This document shows positions 27,197 to 35,213 of a stretch of 64,000 nucleotides of DNA, in pieces. The stretch's first letter is position 1, and every line of letters begins with the position of its first letter. Below the pieces are notes generated by a model that made no database searches, was not told where the DNA came from, and saw only the letters and a list, made by a program, of their open reading frames with translations. Both the position numbers and the translations under genes were made by a program. This stretch comes from an uncultured Aquimarina sp. (GTDB lineage Bacteria; Bacteroidota; Bacteroidia; Flavobacteriales; Flavobacteriaceae): NCBI GenBank assembly GCA_947502885.1, contig CANNBP010000001.1:372001-436000 (forward strand), given 5' to 3'.

Positions 27197-28690
27197 ATGG
27201 TATTGTTACCTTTACAACAAACAAAAAAAGCCCTTTTTACTATGCCTATTAAGATCATGGGGGATAAAGAATTTGAATCTGTCCCTTCTATAAAGAGCAA
27301 AGCCTTACGTATTAATCTTAATGCAAATATCTATGGTACTTTTGCAGAGATTGGAGCTGGTCAAGAGACCGTTCGTAACTTTTTTAGAGCGGGTGGAGCT
27401 TCGGGTACAATTGCAAAAGCAATGAGTGCTTATGATAAAGATTTTAGTGATGCTATCTACGGAATAGAAGACGATAAACGTTATGTTACTGAAGCAAGAT
27501 TAAAAAAAATGCTTCGACATGAAGTTCAACTTGTTGAAGAACGAATTTCTAGAGATAAACACCCGAATAAATTGTTTTTTAGTTACGCCAATACAGTAGC
27601 TACAATAGATTTCGCTAAAAAATACAAAGGACATGGTTGGGTAGGAATACGCTACCAAACTACTCCTGAGGAAGATTATAATGAAATTTTGCTACATATT
27701 CGTTTTCATGAGAATGACGCCAAATTACAACAAATGACACTCGGTATTTTAGGTGTTAATCTTATCTATGGCGCATATTATAAATATGATAATCCTAAAA
27801 AACTTTTAAGATATCTATATGATCATTTGGATAAAGATCAAATAGAAATTGATACCGTTAATTTTTCTGGGCCAAGATTTACCAAAGTAGATAACCGCTT
27901 AATGAGTTTACAATTGGTAAAAAATGGAATGACAGATGCCGTAATGTTTGGTCCCGATGGACATAATGTATTACCAGCTGCCGTTTTATATAAGAAAAAC
28001 ATCTTAGCTCTAAGAGGAAGTTTTAGACCTGTGACCAAAGTAAATATGGATATTTACAAGAAGTCGTTGGATATGTTTTTAAACGAAAACAAGGTTAGTA
28101 AAGACAAAACTATTGTAATATTTGAAATAACTCTATCTAACCTAAGAGCTGAAGGTGAAATTGATGAAGAAGATTTTATGGCTAGAGCTAGGTTACTCTG
28201 TTCTTTAGGACAGACAGTAATGATCTCTAATTTTAAAGAATATTATCGTGTCGTAGAGTATTTCTCTAACTACACCAAAGAGAGAATGGCAATGGCAATG
28301 GGTGTAAATAATTTGATTGATGTATTTGATGAAAAGTATTATCGACATCTAAGTGGGGGTATCTTAGAAGCATTCGGAAAACTATTCTTTAAAGATCTGA
28401 AAGTTTACTTATATCCACTTAAAAATCACGAAACGGGTGCATTAACCACTAGTGACAACCTTAAAGTACATCCTCGAATGAAAGAACTCTATAAGTTCTT
28501 TAAATATAATGGAAAGCTACAAGATATTACGGATTATGATGATAGCATAATGGAAATATTTTCTAGAGAGGTACTTCAAAAAATACAAGAAGGAGAATCA
28601 GGATGGGAAGAACAATTACCAGAGCTTATTCCTGAAATGATAAAAGCAAATAACTTTTTTGGATACACACCCAAAGAAATAGCGAAATAA
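27197..28690 (+). CDS. Conserved Bacteroidota protein of unknown function (497 aa)
   Basis: A soluble protein without signal peptide or membrane helices. Distinctive blocks are RINLNANIYGTFAEIGAGQETVRNFFRAGGASGTIAKAM (about 37-75), LLHIRFHENDAKLQQMTLGILGVNLIYGA, and FEITLSNLRAEGEIDEEDFMARARLL. I recognise it as a conserved family often given misleading names (for example TonB-dependent receptor); nothing here supports such names and I do not assign a reaction. ATGs at 27242 and 27257 are alternative starts and may be better, since the first 15 residues look unlike the conserved part. The gene is divergent from the MBL hydrolase and followed after 5 bp by the GG-leader remnant. Confidence 0.75.
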   Translation: MVLLPLQQTKKALFTMPIKIMGDKEFESVPSIKSKALRINLNANIYGTFAEIGAGQETVRNFFRAGGASGTIAKAMSAYDKDFSDAIYGIEDDKRYVTEARLKKMLRHEVQLVEERISRDKHPNKLFFSYANTVATIDFAKKYKGHGWVGIRYQTTPEEDYNEILLHIRFHENDAKLQQMTLGILGVNLIYGAYYKYDNPKKLLRYLYDHLDKDQIEIDTVNFSGPRFTKVDNRLMSLQLVKNGMTDAVMFGPDGHNVLPAAVLYKKNILALRGSFRPVTKVNMDIYKKSLDMFLNENKVSKDKTIVIFEITLSNLRAEGEIDEEDFMARARLLCSLGQTVMISNFKEYYRVVEYFSNYTKERMAMAMGVNNLIDVFDEKYYRHLSGGILEAFGKLFFKDLKVYLYPLKNHETGALTTSDNLKVHPRMKELYKFFKYNGKLQDITDYDDSIMEIFSREVLQKIQEGESGWEEQLPELIPEMIKANNFFGYTPKEIAK

Positions 28691-28695
28691 AACCA

Positions 28696-28823
28696 ATGAC
28701 AGACAAAAAACTCTAAAAAAGGAATTTAAGTTAATAACACTTCAGAAAAAAGAAATCCAAACTATTAAAGGAGGTAATTCTTCAAATGCAGGACAAATTA
28801 CTAGAAAAGGTTTAGAGTTTTAG
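28696..28823 (+). pseudogene. Frameshifted GG-leader (RiPP/bacteriocin-like) precursor peptide gene
   Basis: ATG at 28696 reads MTDKKL then stops. One frame over, an uninterrupted reading from about 28716 to the TAG at 28823 encodes KKEFKLITLQKKEIQTIKGG followed by 15 residues (NSSNAGQITRKGLEF). The leader matches the flavobacterial double-glycine precursor pattern (Lys-rich start, spaced Leu/Ile, Lys-Glu-Ile then Gly-Gly). Adding one A to the six-A run at 28705-28710 would fuse both parts into a 41-residue peptide starting MTDKKTLKKEF. The break may therefore be a real loss, a homopolymer sequencing error or slippage. No ATG, GTG or TTG starts the second frame. No modification enzyme or peptidase-containing transporter is nearby. 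Confidence 0.6.
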
Positions 28824-28838
28824 ACAACGTATAATGAT

Positions 28839-28868
28839 AAAAAAGGGAGCAAATTTGCTCCCTTTTTT
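28839..28868. terminator. Bidirectional intrinsic terminator
   Basis: A 15-bp perfect palindrome with core gggagcaaatttgctccc and outer A/T runs. It lies between the GG-leader remnant (plus) and the convergent peroxiredoxin gene (minus). Confidence 0.9.
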
Positions 28869-28909
28869 ATCTATAATTTTAATTTCTATAAAGCATAACA
28901 TTGAAGTTA

Positions 28910-29359
28910 TTATAATATTTGAGCCGTATGCTCTTTTGTTTTTACTTTACTAATAACTTCAGAAATTACACCATTTTCGTCTATAACAAAAGTCGTACGA
29001 TGAATCCCATCATACTCTCTACCCATAAATTTCTTTGGTCCCCATACACCAAAAGCCTCTATAACAGATTTATCCTCGTCTGCTAACAAAGGATAAGGTA
29101 ATTCATACTTATTCTTAAAGTTTTGTTGGCGTTTTGCACTATCTGCGCTAACACCTATAATATCATAACCTTGATTTAAAAATGTTTGATAATTATCTCT
29201 TAGATTACAAGCTTCTGCAGTACAACCTGGAGTACTTGCTTTGGGATAGAAAAAAACCACTAGCTTTTTTCCTTTATATGTATCTAGTGTAATAGTATTT
29301 CCGTCTTGATCTAGTGCAGAAAAACTGGGAGCCTTGTCCCCTACTTTTAATGTTGTCAT
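28910..29359 (-). CDS. bcp: Thioredoxin-dependent peroxiredoxin, Bcp type
   Basis: 149 residues, the normal size for bacterioferritin-comigratory (PrxQ) peroxiredoxins. The active-site strand FFYPKASTPGCTAEAC carries the peroxidatic Cys46 and, five residues on, a likely resolving Cys51 in the Bcp arrangement. GDKAPSFSALDQDGNTITL is the usual N-terminus, and RTTFVIDENG is the beta-strand near the C-terminus. It reduces hydrogen and organic peroxides in the cytosol with electrons from thioredoxin. It is divergent from the nth gene at 29499. Confidence 0.95.
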   Translation of the reverse strand: MTTLKVGDKAPSFSALDQDGNTITLDTYKGKKLVVFFYPKASTPGCTAEACNLRDNYQTFLNQGYDIIGVSADSAKRQQNFKNKYELPYPLLADEDKSVIEAFGVWGPKKFMGREYDGIHRTTFVIDENGVISEVISKVKTKEHTAQIL

Positions 29360-29498
29360 CGTTTTATATAAATTATAACAAGAATATTATCCAAAATATA
29401 CTCATTATTGGTTAAGTAAGAAGCACAAAGTTACAATAATGAAATATCACAAGATAATGTTATTGATTATTTATACTTTAGCACAAAATAAGCAAAAT

Positions 29499-30167
29499 AT
29501 GACTAAACAGGAAAAGGTAGATTTTACAATTTCAAAACTTCAAGAGTTATACCCAGAAATACCCATCCCTTTAGACCATAAAGACCCTTATACGCTACTA
29601 ATAGCAGTTTTAATGAGTGCTCAAAGTACCGATGTAAGAGTAAATCAAATTACCCCTCTTCTTTTTGAAAAAGCAGATAATCCATATGCTATGGTAAAAC
29701 TATCTGTTGAAGAAATTAGAGAAATTATAAAACCGGTAGGATTAAGCCCTATGAAATCCAAAGGAATACATGGGTTATCAAAAATTTTGATCGAAAAACA
29801 TAATGCAGAAGTACCACAAAGTTTTGAAGCCCTTGAAGAGCTACCTGCTGTAGGTCATAAAACTGCAAGTGTTGTTATGTCCCAAGCTTTTGGTATACCC
29901 GCTTTTCCGGTAGATACACACATACATAGACTAATGTACCGGTGGGGGTTTACTAATGGTAAAAATGTAACTCAAACCGAAAAAGATGCTAAACGACTTT
30001 TTCCTAGAGAACTATGGAATGATCTACACCTTCAAATCATATGGTATGGTAGAGAATATTCTCCTGCACGAGGTTGGGATTTAGAAAAAGATATTATTAC
30101 CAAAACTATAGGTAGAAAAACTGTTCTTGAAGAATATTACAAAGTAAAAAAAACAATAAAAAAATAG
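29499..30167 (+). CDS. nth: Endonuclease III-like DNA glycosylase/AP lyase without an iron-sulfur cluster
   Basis: 222 residues from the ATG at 29499. The helix-hairpin-helix LEELPAVGHKTASVV supplies the catalytic Lys121, and the Asp of FPVDTHIHRL is Asp139, the two residues expected for the HhH-GPD superfamily. MSAQSTD is the usual substrate-pocket motif. The protein contains no cysteine at all, so the C-terminal four-cysteine [4Fe-4S] loop of canonical Nth is absent; in its place is YGREYSPARGWDLEKD. Predicted role is base excision repair of oxidised pyrimidines. An upstream in-frame start at 29439 would add 20 residues without family character. It is divergent from bcp. Confidence 0.9.
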   Translation: MTKQEKVDFTISKLQELYPEIPIPLDHKDPYTLLIAVLMSAQSTDVRVNQITPLLFEKADNPYAMVKLSVEEIREIIKPVGLSPMKSKGIHGLSKILIEKHNAEVPQSFEALEELPAVGHKTASVVMSQAFGIPAFPVDTHIHRLMYRWGFTNGKNVTQTEKDAKRLFPRELWNDLHLQIIWYGREYSPARGWDLEKDIITKTIGRKTVLEEYYKVKKTIKK

Positions 30168-30261
30168 AGTCTTTATACTTGAGTGTGCTTATTATTTTTC
30201 TTTTCTTCAAAAGAAAAAAATCAAACTTTTTTAAATTGTCTTATTCTTAAATAATTTAAAA

Positions 30262-32241
30262 ATGAATAAAGTTGTATTAATCTTCTTTTTTACTTCTTAT
30301 TCAATTTTAGCTCAAAATCAAGCTAAAATTGACTCTCTTTTAGATGTATTAATAAACAAAACTGATAACAACACCATAGATCAAGTTGATTCAAAAATTT
30401 GGGATTCCTCAGATAGCACAAATCTATATCATGAAATAAAGCATTCAAAAATCAAACTTAACTATGATCTTGCTCTTAGACATAAGAAAAAAGGTGAATA
30501 TACTGAGGCTATAGCTCATTTTACTGAAGTTTTAAAATTGAAAGATTCTTTAGGAGATACGAATGTAATTGCATTTTGTTATAACAATATTGGACAGATG
30601 CATGTTAGATTAGGAAATTACACGAAAGCAATCAATTACAATCTAAAAGCACTACAATTATCTAAAGAACTAGACGATAAAAATGAGCTGTTTTCTGGAT
30701 ACAACAATCTAGGAATGATCAATGTTTATCAAGGAGATTACTCTAATGCCTTAGATCACTTTATAAAAGCATCAAAAATCAACAATGAAATAAGAAGTAA
30801 AAAATACACGATCATATCTCTTAGTAATATCGGGTTTATTTATGAAACTTTTGGAAACTATTCTTTAGCCTTAAAATATTATTTTAAAAGCTTAGAGATA
30901 AGTAAACAGATCAAAGATGAATCAAATATTTCACAAGACTACTTAAACATTGCAAACATTTACTTCGAACAAGGCAATAGCACAAAAGCTTTATCTTATT
31001 CATATAAATCCTTAAAAATTGCAAAAGAGTTAGATTCAAAAAGTATAATGATATCAAACTCTTGTTTAATCGGTGAAATATATCTTAAGCAAAAAAAGTA
31101 TAACAAAGCCCTTAAGCACTTGAAAATTGGCTTATCATTAAGTCAAGAAATTGGAGAACAGTCTTCATTAACTACGATACTTAATACTATAGGTGGTATA
31201 CATTTAGAATTAAAAAACTACCTACAAGCCAAAAAACACCTTATTCAAAGCATAAATATAGGGCAAACAATTGGTAACCCAAGTCCGGTAAATAGTGCAT
31301 CATATAGTTTATCACAAATAGAAAAAGCATTAGGCAATCATAAAGAAGCTTTAAAATATTATGAATTGTACCATGTTACTTATGATTCTCTACTTGGTAA
31401 AGAAAAATCTAAACAATTATCTCAATTACAGATACAATATGAAACTGAAAAAAAAGAACAAGAAATAAAAAGTTTAGCACAACAAGCCTCAATACAAACT
31501 CTAGAACTAAAGCAGGTAAATTTTAATAAAACTATTTTTGCAGTTTCAAGTGTTGTTTTACTTCTTTTGGGGTTAGTACTTTATTTGGTAAATAGACAAA
31601 AACAATTAACTCTGAAACAAAGAGCACAGGATATTGAACAGAATCTTTTGCGCGTACAAATGAATCCTCATTTCATTTTTAATGCCATGACATCAATTCA
31701 AGAATATATGAATCAAGGGAATTCAAAAAAAGCCGGCTTATATCTGGTAAAGTTCTCTAAATTAATTCGTCAAGTACTTGATAATTCTCGAAGTGAATTT
31801 GTAAGCCTAGATCAAGAAATTAATATGCTAGACAACTACTTAAGTATTCAAAACTTAAAGAGAGAATATCCTTTTAATTTTAATATTGAAGTTGAAGATA
31901 GTTTAATAACAGATGAAATTGCAATTCCACCAATGTTTGCACAACCCTTTGTTGAAAATGCAATCGAACATGGGATTTTTTCTATAAAAGATGGAGCAAT
32001 CATTACTATTCATTTTGCAATTAAAGAAGAGTATTTAATTTTAAAAATCAAGGATAATGGATCAGGAATAAAAGAAGCTTTGAAGATAAAGCAAAAAAAT
32101 CACGTATCACATGCCCTAAAAATTACAGAAGAACGAATAGAACTATATCGCAGAATGCAAAAGAAAAATATTGCATTCGATGTTCAAAACCTTTCACAAG
32201 GAACACTAGTAACTTTTAGCTTACCTTTTCAATATATATAA
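30262..32241 (+). CDS. TPR-containing sensor histidine kinase, LytS-type (copy 1, 659 aa)
   Basis: Signal peptide 1-17 (ends SILAQ). About seven to eight TPR-like repeats follow (about residues 70-385; recurrent NNIGxxxxxxGNYxxALxxxxKALxI). Then come a coiled linker (EKKEQEIKSLAQQASIQ), a single membrane helix (TIFAVSSVVLLLLGLVLYLV, about 425-445) and a cytoplasmic LytS/YehU-type kinase. The phosphoacceptor motif is QMNPHFIFNA with His470, the N-box is VENAIEHG and the ATP-binding G-box is DNGSGI. Topology implies periplasmic TPRs that sense a protein or peptide partner. It is the first of three tandem paralogues and the most diverged. Its own upstream gap of 94 bp contains a T/A-rich hairpin but no clear promoter. 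Confidence 0.92.
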   Translation: MNKVVLIFFFTSYSILAQNQAKIDSLLDVLINKTDNNTIDQVDSKIWDSSDSTNLYHEIKHSKIKLNYDLALRHKKKGEYTEAIAHFTEVLKLKDSLGDTNVIAFCYNNIGQMHVRLGNYTKAINYNLKALQLSKELDDKNELFSGYNNLGMINVYQGDYSNALDHFIKASKINNEIRSKKYTIISLSNIGFIYETFGNYSLALKYYFKSLEISKQIKDESNISQDYLNIANIYFEQGNSTKALSYSYKSLKIAKELDSKSIMISNSCLIGEIYLKQKKYNKALKHLKIGLSLSQEIGEQSSLTTILNTIGGIHLELKNYLQAKKHLIQSINIGQTIGNPSPVNSASYSLSQIEKALGNHKEALKYYELYHVTYDSLLGKEKSKQLSQLQIQYETEKKEQEIKSLAQQASIQTLELKQVNFNKTIFAVSSVVLLLLGLVLYLVNRQKQLTLKQRAQDIEQNLLRVQMNPHFIFNAMTSIQEYMNQGNSKKAGLYLVKFSKLIRQVLDNSRSEFVSLDQEINMLDNYLSIQNLKREYPFNFNIEVEDSLITDEIAIPPMFAQPFVENAIEHGIFSIKDGAIITIHFAIKEEYLILKIKDNGSGIKEALKIKQKNHVSHALKITEERIELYRRMQKKNIAFDVQNLSQGTLVTFSLPFQYI

Positions 32242-32361
32242 CTGCATTTATAGTATAGATACATCTATAACAAAGAAAACTTTTATAATTTTATCGCGAC
32301 AACTATTATTTCTACATTCTTACAAAGAGAAAAGTGAATTAACCTTATATAATAAATAGCA

Positions 32362-32391
32362 ATTGCGCAATGTAATCTAATGTTATGTTTC
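32362..32391 (+). promoter_or_regulatory. Possible Bacteroidota promoter before the second sensor kinase
   Basis: A ttg, about 18 bp of spacer and tatgtttc (one mismatch to TAnnTTTG) lie roughly 25 bp before the ATG at 32414. The stretch just before each of the second and third kinase starts (gataaatctgaattta) is nearly the same, so the flank was duplicated too. Confidence 0.3.
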
Positions 32392-32413
32392 TTGATAAAT
32401 CTGAATTTAAAAT

Positions 32414-35047
32414 ATGCAAAAAAACACCCTGACAACCTTTTTCTTTTTAATTGCTTTTTATGGTTTTACACAAAATCAGATCAAGATCGATTCACTAATA
32501 CAAACCCTTGAAACAAATATTTCTGAAAAAGAAAAGATTGACATCTATATTTTATTAGCCAAACAATATGCGGGCTCCGACCATATTAAAGCTTTACATT
32601 ATGCCGATCAGGTTGTTGAATTATCAAAACAGATTGAATATATAGAAAAAATTTCAGATGCTTATTATGTCATAGCAAAGTCGGCTACAAAAGTCAAAAA
32701 CTACACTGAAGCAATTAAAGCATATGATAAAATGTTAAAGACATCTTTAGATGCAAAATATTTGCAAGGTGAAGCGAATGCATATAAAGGCCTAGGAATC
32801 ATAGCATATAAACAAAATACTCCATCTATAGCTATAGAATATTACCTTAAAGCATTAAGTATAAAAGAAAAACTAGGAGATGAAAGAGGAATAGCTAGTC
32901 TTTTTAACAATCTGGGTATCATATATAATAATCAAAATAATTATTCTTTAGCACTTGAATATCATACCAAGTCATTAAAATTAAAAGAAAAACTGAGCAA
33001 TAAAAAGGGGATGACTAATAGTTACATAAGTATTGGACATGTTGTTAAAAGTCAAAATAATTATTCTTTGGCATTAGAATACTATTTTAAAGCTTTGAAG
33101 ATTGCAACAGAAATTGATAAACAAAGAGTAGTAGCTATTTGCCATAATAATATTGGAATTACTTATCGAAAATTAGCTAAGTACCCACTAGCTTTAAAAC
33201 ATTTACATAAATCACTGGCTATTAAACAAAAACTAGGTAATAAAAAAAATATTGCTTCTGCATATAACAATATTGGAAATGTACATTCTAAACAAGGAAA
33301 TTATTCTGAGTCTTTAAAATATTATTTTGAAGCTTTAAAAATTGAAGAAAAAAATGACAATAAATATGCGTTAACATCAACCTATAATAATATCGGGAAC
33401 ACGTATAGCAAACAGGCTAATTACAAACAAGCATTAGCGTACCTTTTTAAATCATTAAAAATTAGAGAGGAAATTTGTGATACAAAAAAAACTGTTTCTA
33501 ATTACAATAATATAGGAGCTGTTTACAACGAACAAGGTAATTATGTCGAATCCTTAAAATACAATTTTAAAGCGCTAAAAATTGCTGAAAAATATAATGA
33601 TAAATATGGACTAGCCGTTTGTAATAATAGTCTTGGCGGTATTTATCAGAAATTACATAATTACCCCTTGGCACTGAAATACTTTCAGGAATCATTAAAA
33701 ACTGCAAAAGAAATAGATAGTAAAGATCAAATCTCTCTATTTAATAATAACATAGGAGGTTTATATTTTGATCAAAAAAAGTTTAGCAAAGCTATAAATT
33801 ATTACTTCAAGTCGTTAGAAATTGCCGAAGAACTAAACAGTAAGAGTCTAATCGCTATAAATTTTAATGATATAGGTACAGCATATCACTGTAAAAGCAA
33901 CTACTCTAAAGCCATATATTATTTACAAAAAGGTTTAAAACTTAATCAAGAAATTGGTGATAAAGTAAATTCAATTGAAGCTTTAATTCAATTAGGCATG
34001 GTTAATCAGAATTTGAATAATTACACACGAGCAAAAGAATATCTTATCCGAGGTATTAGTATTTCTCAAAAAATAAATTATCCAACAGGAATAAGAGATG
34101 CTTCGCAAGCTTTAACTAAAACACAAAAAGTATTAGGTAATCATAAAGCTGCACTAGCATCTTACGAGCTATATCACGCTACCTACGATTCGTTATTGGG
34201 TAAAGAAAAGTCAAAACAATTATCGCAACTACAAATACAATACGAAACCGAGAAAAAAGAACAGGAAATTAAAAACCTCGCTCAACAGGCTTCTATTCAA
34301 AAATTAAAACTTAAACAAGCTAACTTTAACAAAACCATCTTTGCAATTGTAAGTATAGTGTTGTTTTTAGTTGGGTTAGTATTTTATTTAATTAATAGAC
34401 AAAAACAATTGGCTCTCAAACAAAGAGCACAAAATATCGAGCAAAACCTATTACGAGTACAAATGAACCCTCACTTTATCTTTAATGCTATGACTTCTAT
34501 ACAGGATTATATGAATCAAGGTAATGCAAAACAGGCAGGGATCTATTTGGTTAAGTTTTCTAAATTAATTCGACAGGTACTTGATAATTCCAGAAGTGAA
34601 TTTATAAATCTTGATCAAGAAATTAATATGTTGGATAACTATTTAAGTATTCAAAATTTAAAAAGAGAACATCCCTTTGATTTTGAGATTAAAGTTGATG
34701 AAAATATAATTACCGAAGAAATTGCCATCCCTCCTATGTTTGCACAACCTTTTATAGAAAATGCAATAGAGCACGGTATTGTAAATATAGAAGAAGATGC
34801 AATGATCACTATTTCTTTTTCTTTGAAAGAACAGAATCATCTGGAATTAAAGATATTTGACAATGGATCTGGTATCGAAGAAGTCATGAAAACAAAACGT
34901 GCTGATCATAGATCTCATGCTATTAAAATTACAGAAGAACGGATAGAACTTTATAAACGCATGAAAAAGAAAAAAATAGATTTTACCATACAAAGTTTAA
35001 CTCCTGGAACACAGGTTATTTTTAATTTACCTTATCAAGGTATATAA
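32414..35047 (+). CDS. TPR-containing sensor histidine kinase, LytS-type (copy 2, 877 aa)
   Basis: Same plan as its neighbours but with the longest sensor. Signal peptide 1-19 (ends FYGFTQ). About a dozen regular TPRs follow (residues 60-600, each around 40 residues with NNIGxxYxxxxNYxxALKYxxKALKI). Then come the linker EKKEQEIKNLAQQASIQ, one membrane helix (TIFAIVSIVLFLVGLVFYLI) and the LytS kinase with His687 in QMNPHFIFNA, IENAIEHG and DNGSGI. The extra repeats compared with copies 1 and 3 suggest expansion of the sensor, and thus a different ligand or reach. The kinase-domain DNA from 34439 is nearly identical to copy 3, unlike the sensor. The 172-bp gap before it may hold a promoter. Confidence 0.92.
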   Translation: MQKNTLTTFFFLIAFYGFTQNQIKIDSLIQTLETNISEKEKIDIYILLAKQYAGSDHIKALHYADQVVELSKQIEYIEKISDAYYVIAKSATKVKNYTEAIKAYDKMLKTSLDAKYLQGEANAYKGLGIIAYKQNTPSIAIEYYLKALSIKEKLGDERGIASLFNNLGIIYNNQNNYSLALEYHTKSLKLKEKLSNKKGMTNSYISIGHVVKSQNNYSLALEYYFKALKIATEIDKQRVVAICHNNIGITYRKLAKYPLALKHLHKSLAIKQKLGNKKNIASAYNNIGNVHSKQGNYSESLKYYFEALKIEEKNDNKYALTSTYNNIGNTYSKQANYKQALAYLFKSLKIREEICDTKKTVSNYNNIGAVYNEQGNYVESLKYNFKALKIAEKYNDKYGLAVCNNSLGGIYQKLHNYPLALKYFQESLKTAKEIDSKDQISLFNNNIGGLYFDQKKFSKAINYYFKSLEIAEELNSKSLIAINFNDIGTAYHCKSNYSKAIYYLQKGLKLNQEIGDKVNSIEALIQLGMVNQNLNNYTRAKEYLIRGISISQKINYPTGIRDASQALTKTQKVLGNHKAALASYELYHATYDSLLGKEKSKQLSQLQIQYETEKKEQEIKNLAQQASIQKLKLKQANFNKTIFAIVSIVLFLVGLVFYLINRQKQLALKQRAQNIEQNLLRVQMNPHFIFNAMTSIQDYMNQGNAKQAGIYLVKFSKLIRQVLDNSRSEFINLDQEINMLDNYLSIQNLKREHPFDFEIKVDENIITEEIAIPPMFAQPFIENAIEHGIVNIEEDAMITISFSLKEQNHLELKIFDNGSGIEEVMKTKRADHRSHAIKITEERIELYKRMKKKKIDFTIQSLTPGTQVIFNLPYQGI
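34439..34869 (+). repeat. 431-bp kinase-domain segment nearly identical to 36756-37186 (copy A)
   Basis: Aligned by eye, this segment differs from 36756-37186 at about five positions (around 99 percent identity), while sequences on both sides are much more diverged. The first kinase is clearly different across the same stretch. The sharp boundaries fit gene conversion between copies 2 and 3. Confidence 0.85.
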
Positions 35048-35213
35048 ACACAATTCATTTTTAAAACACCTATAAAGGAAGAAGAAGTTTTTTACTTTTC
35101 CCCTTAATACTTATTATTTTCCATATTCTTACTACAAAAAGAAACAAATTAATATCATAAAAGAAATATTGACAATCAAATCTTGTATTTCAAGATAAAT
35201 CTGAATTTAGAAC

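Noticed and set aside
30195..30218. T/A hairpin between nth and the first kinase
   Set aside because: It is made only of T/A with a single G:C pair and has no following T tract. It is too weak to call a terminator.
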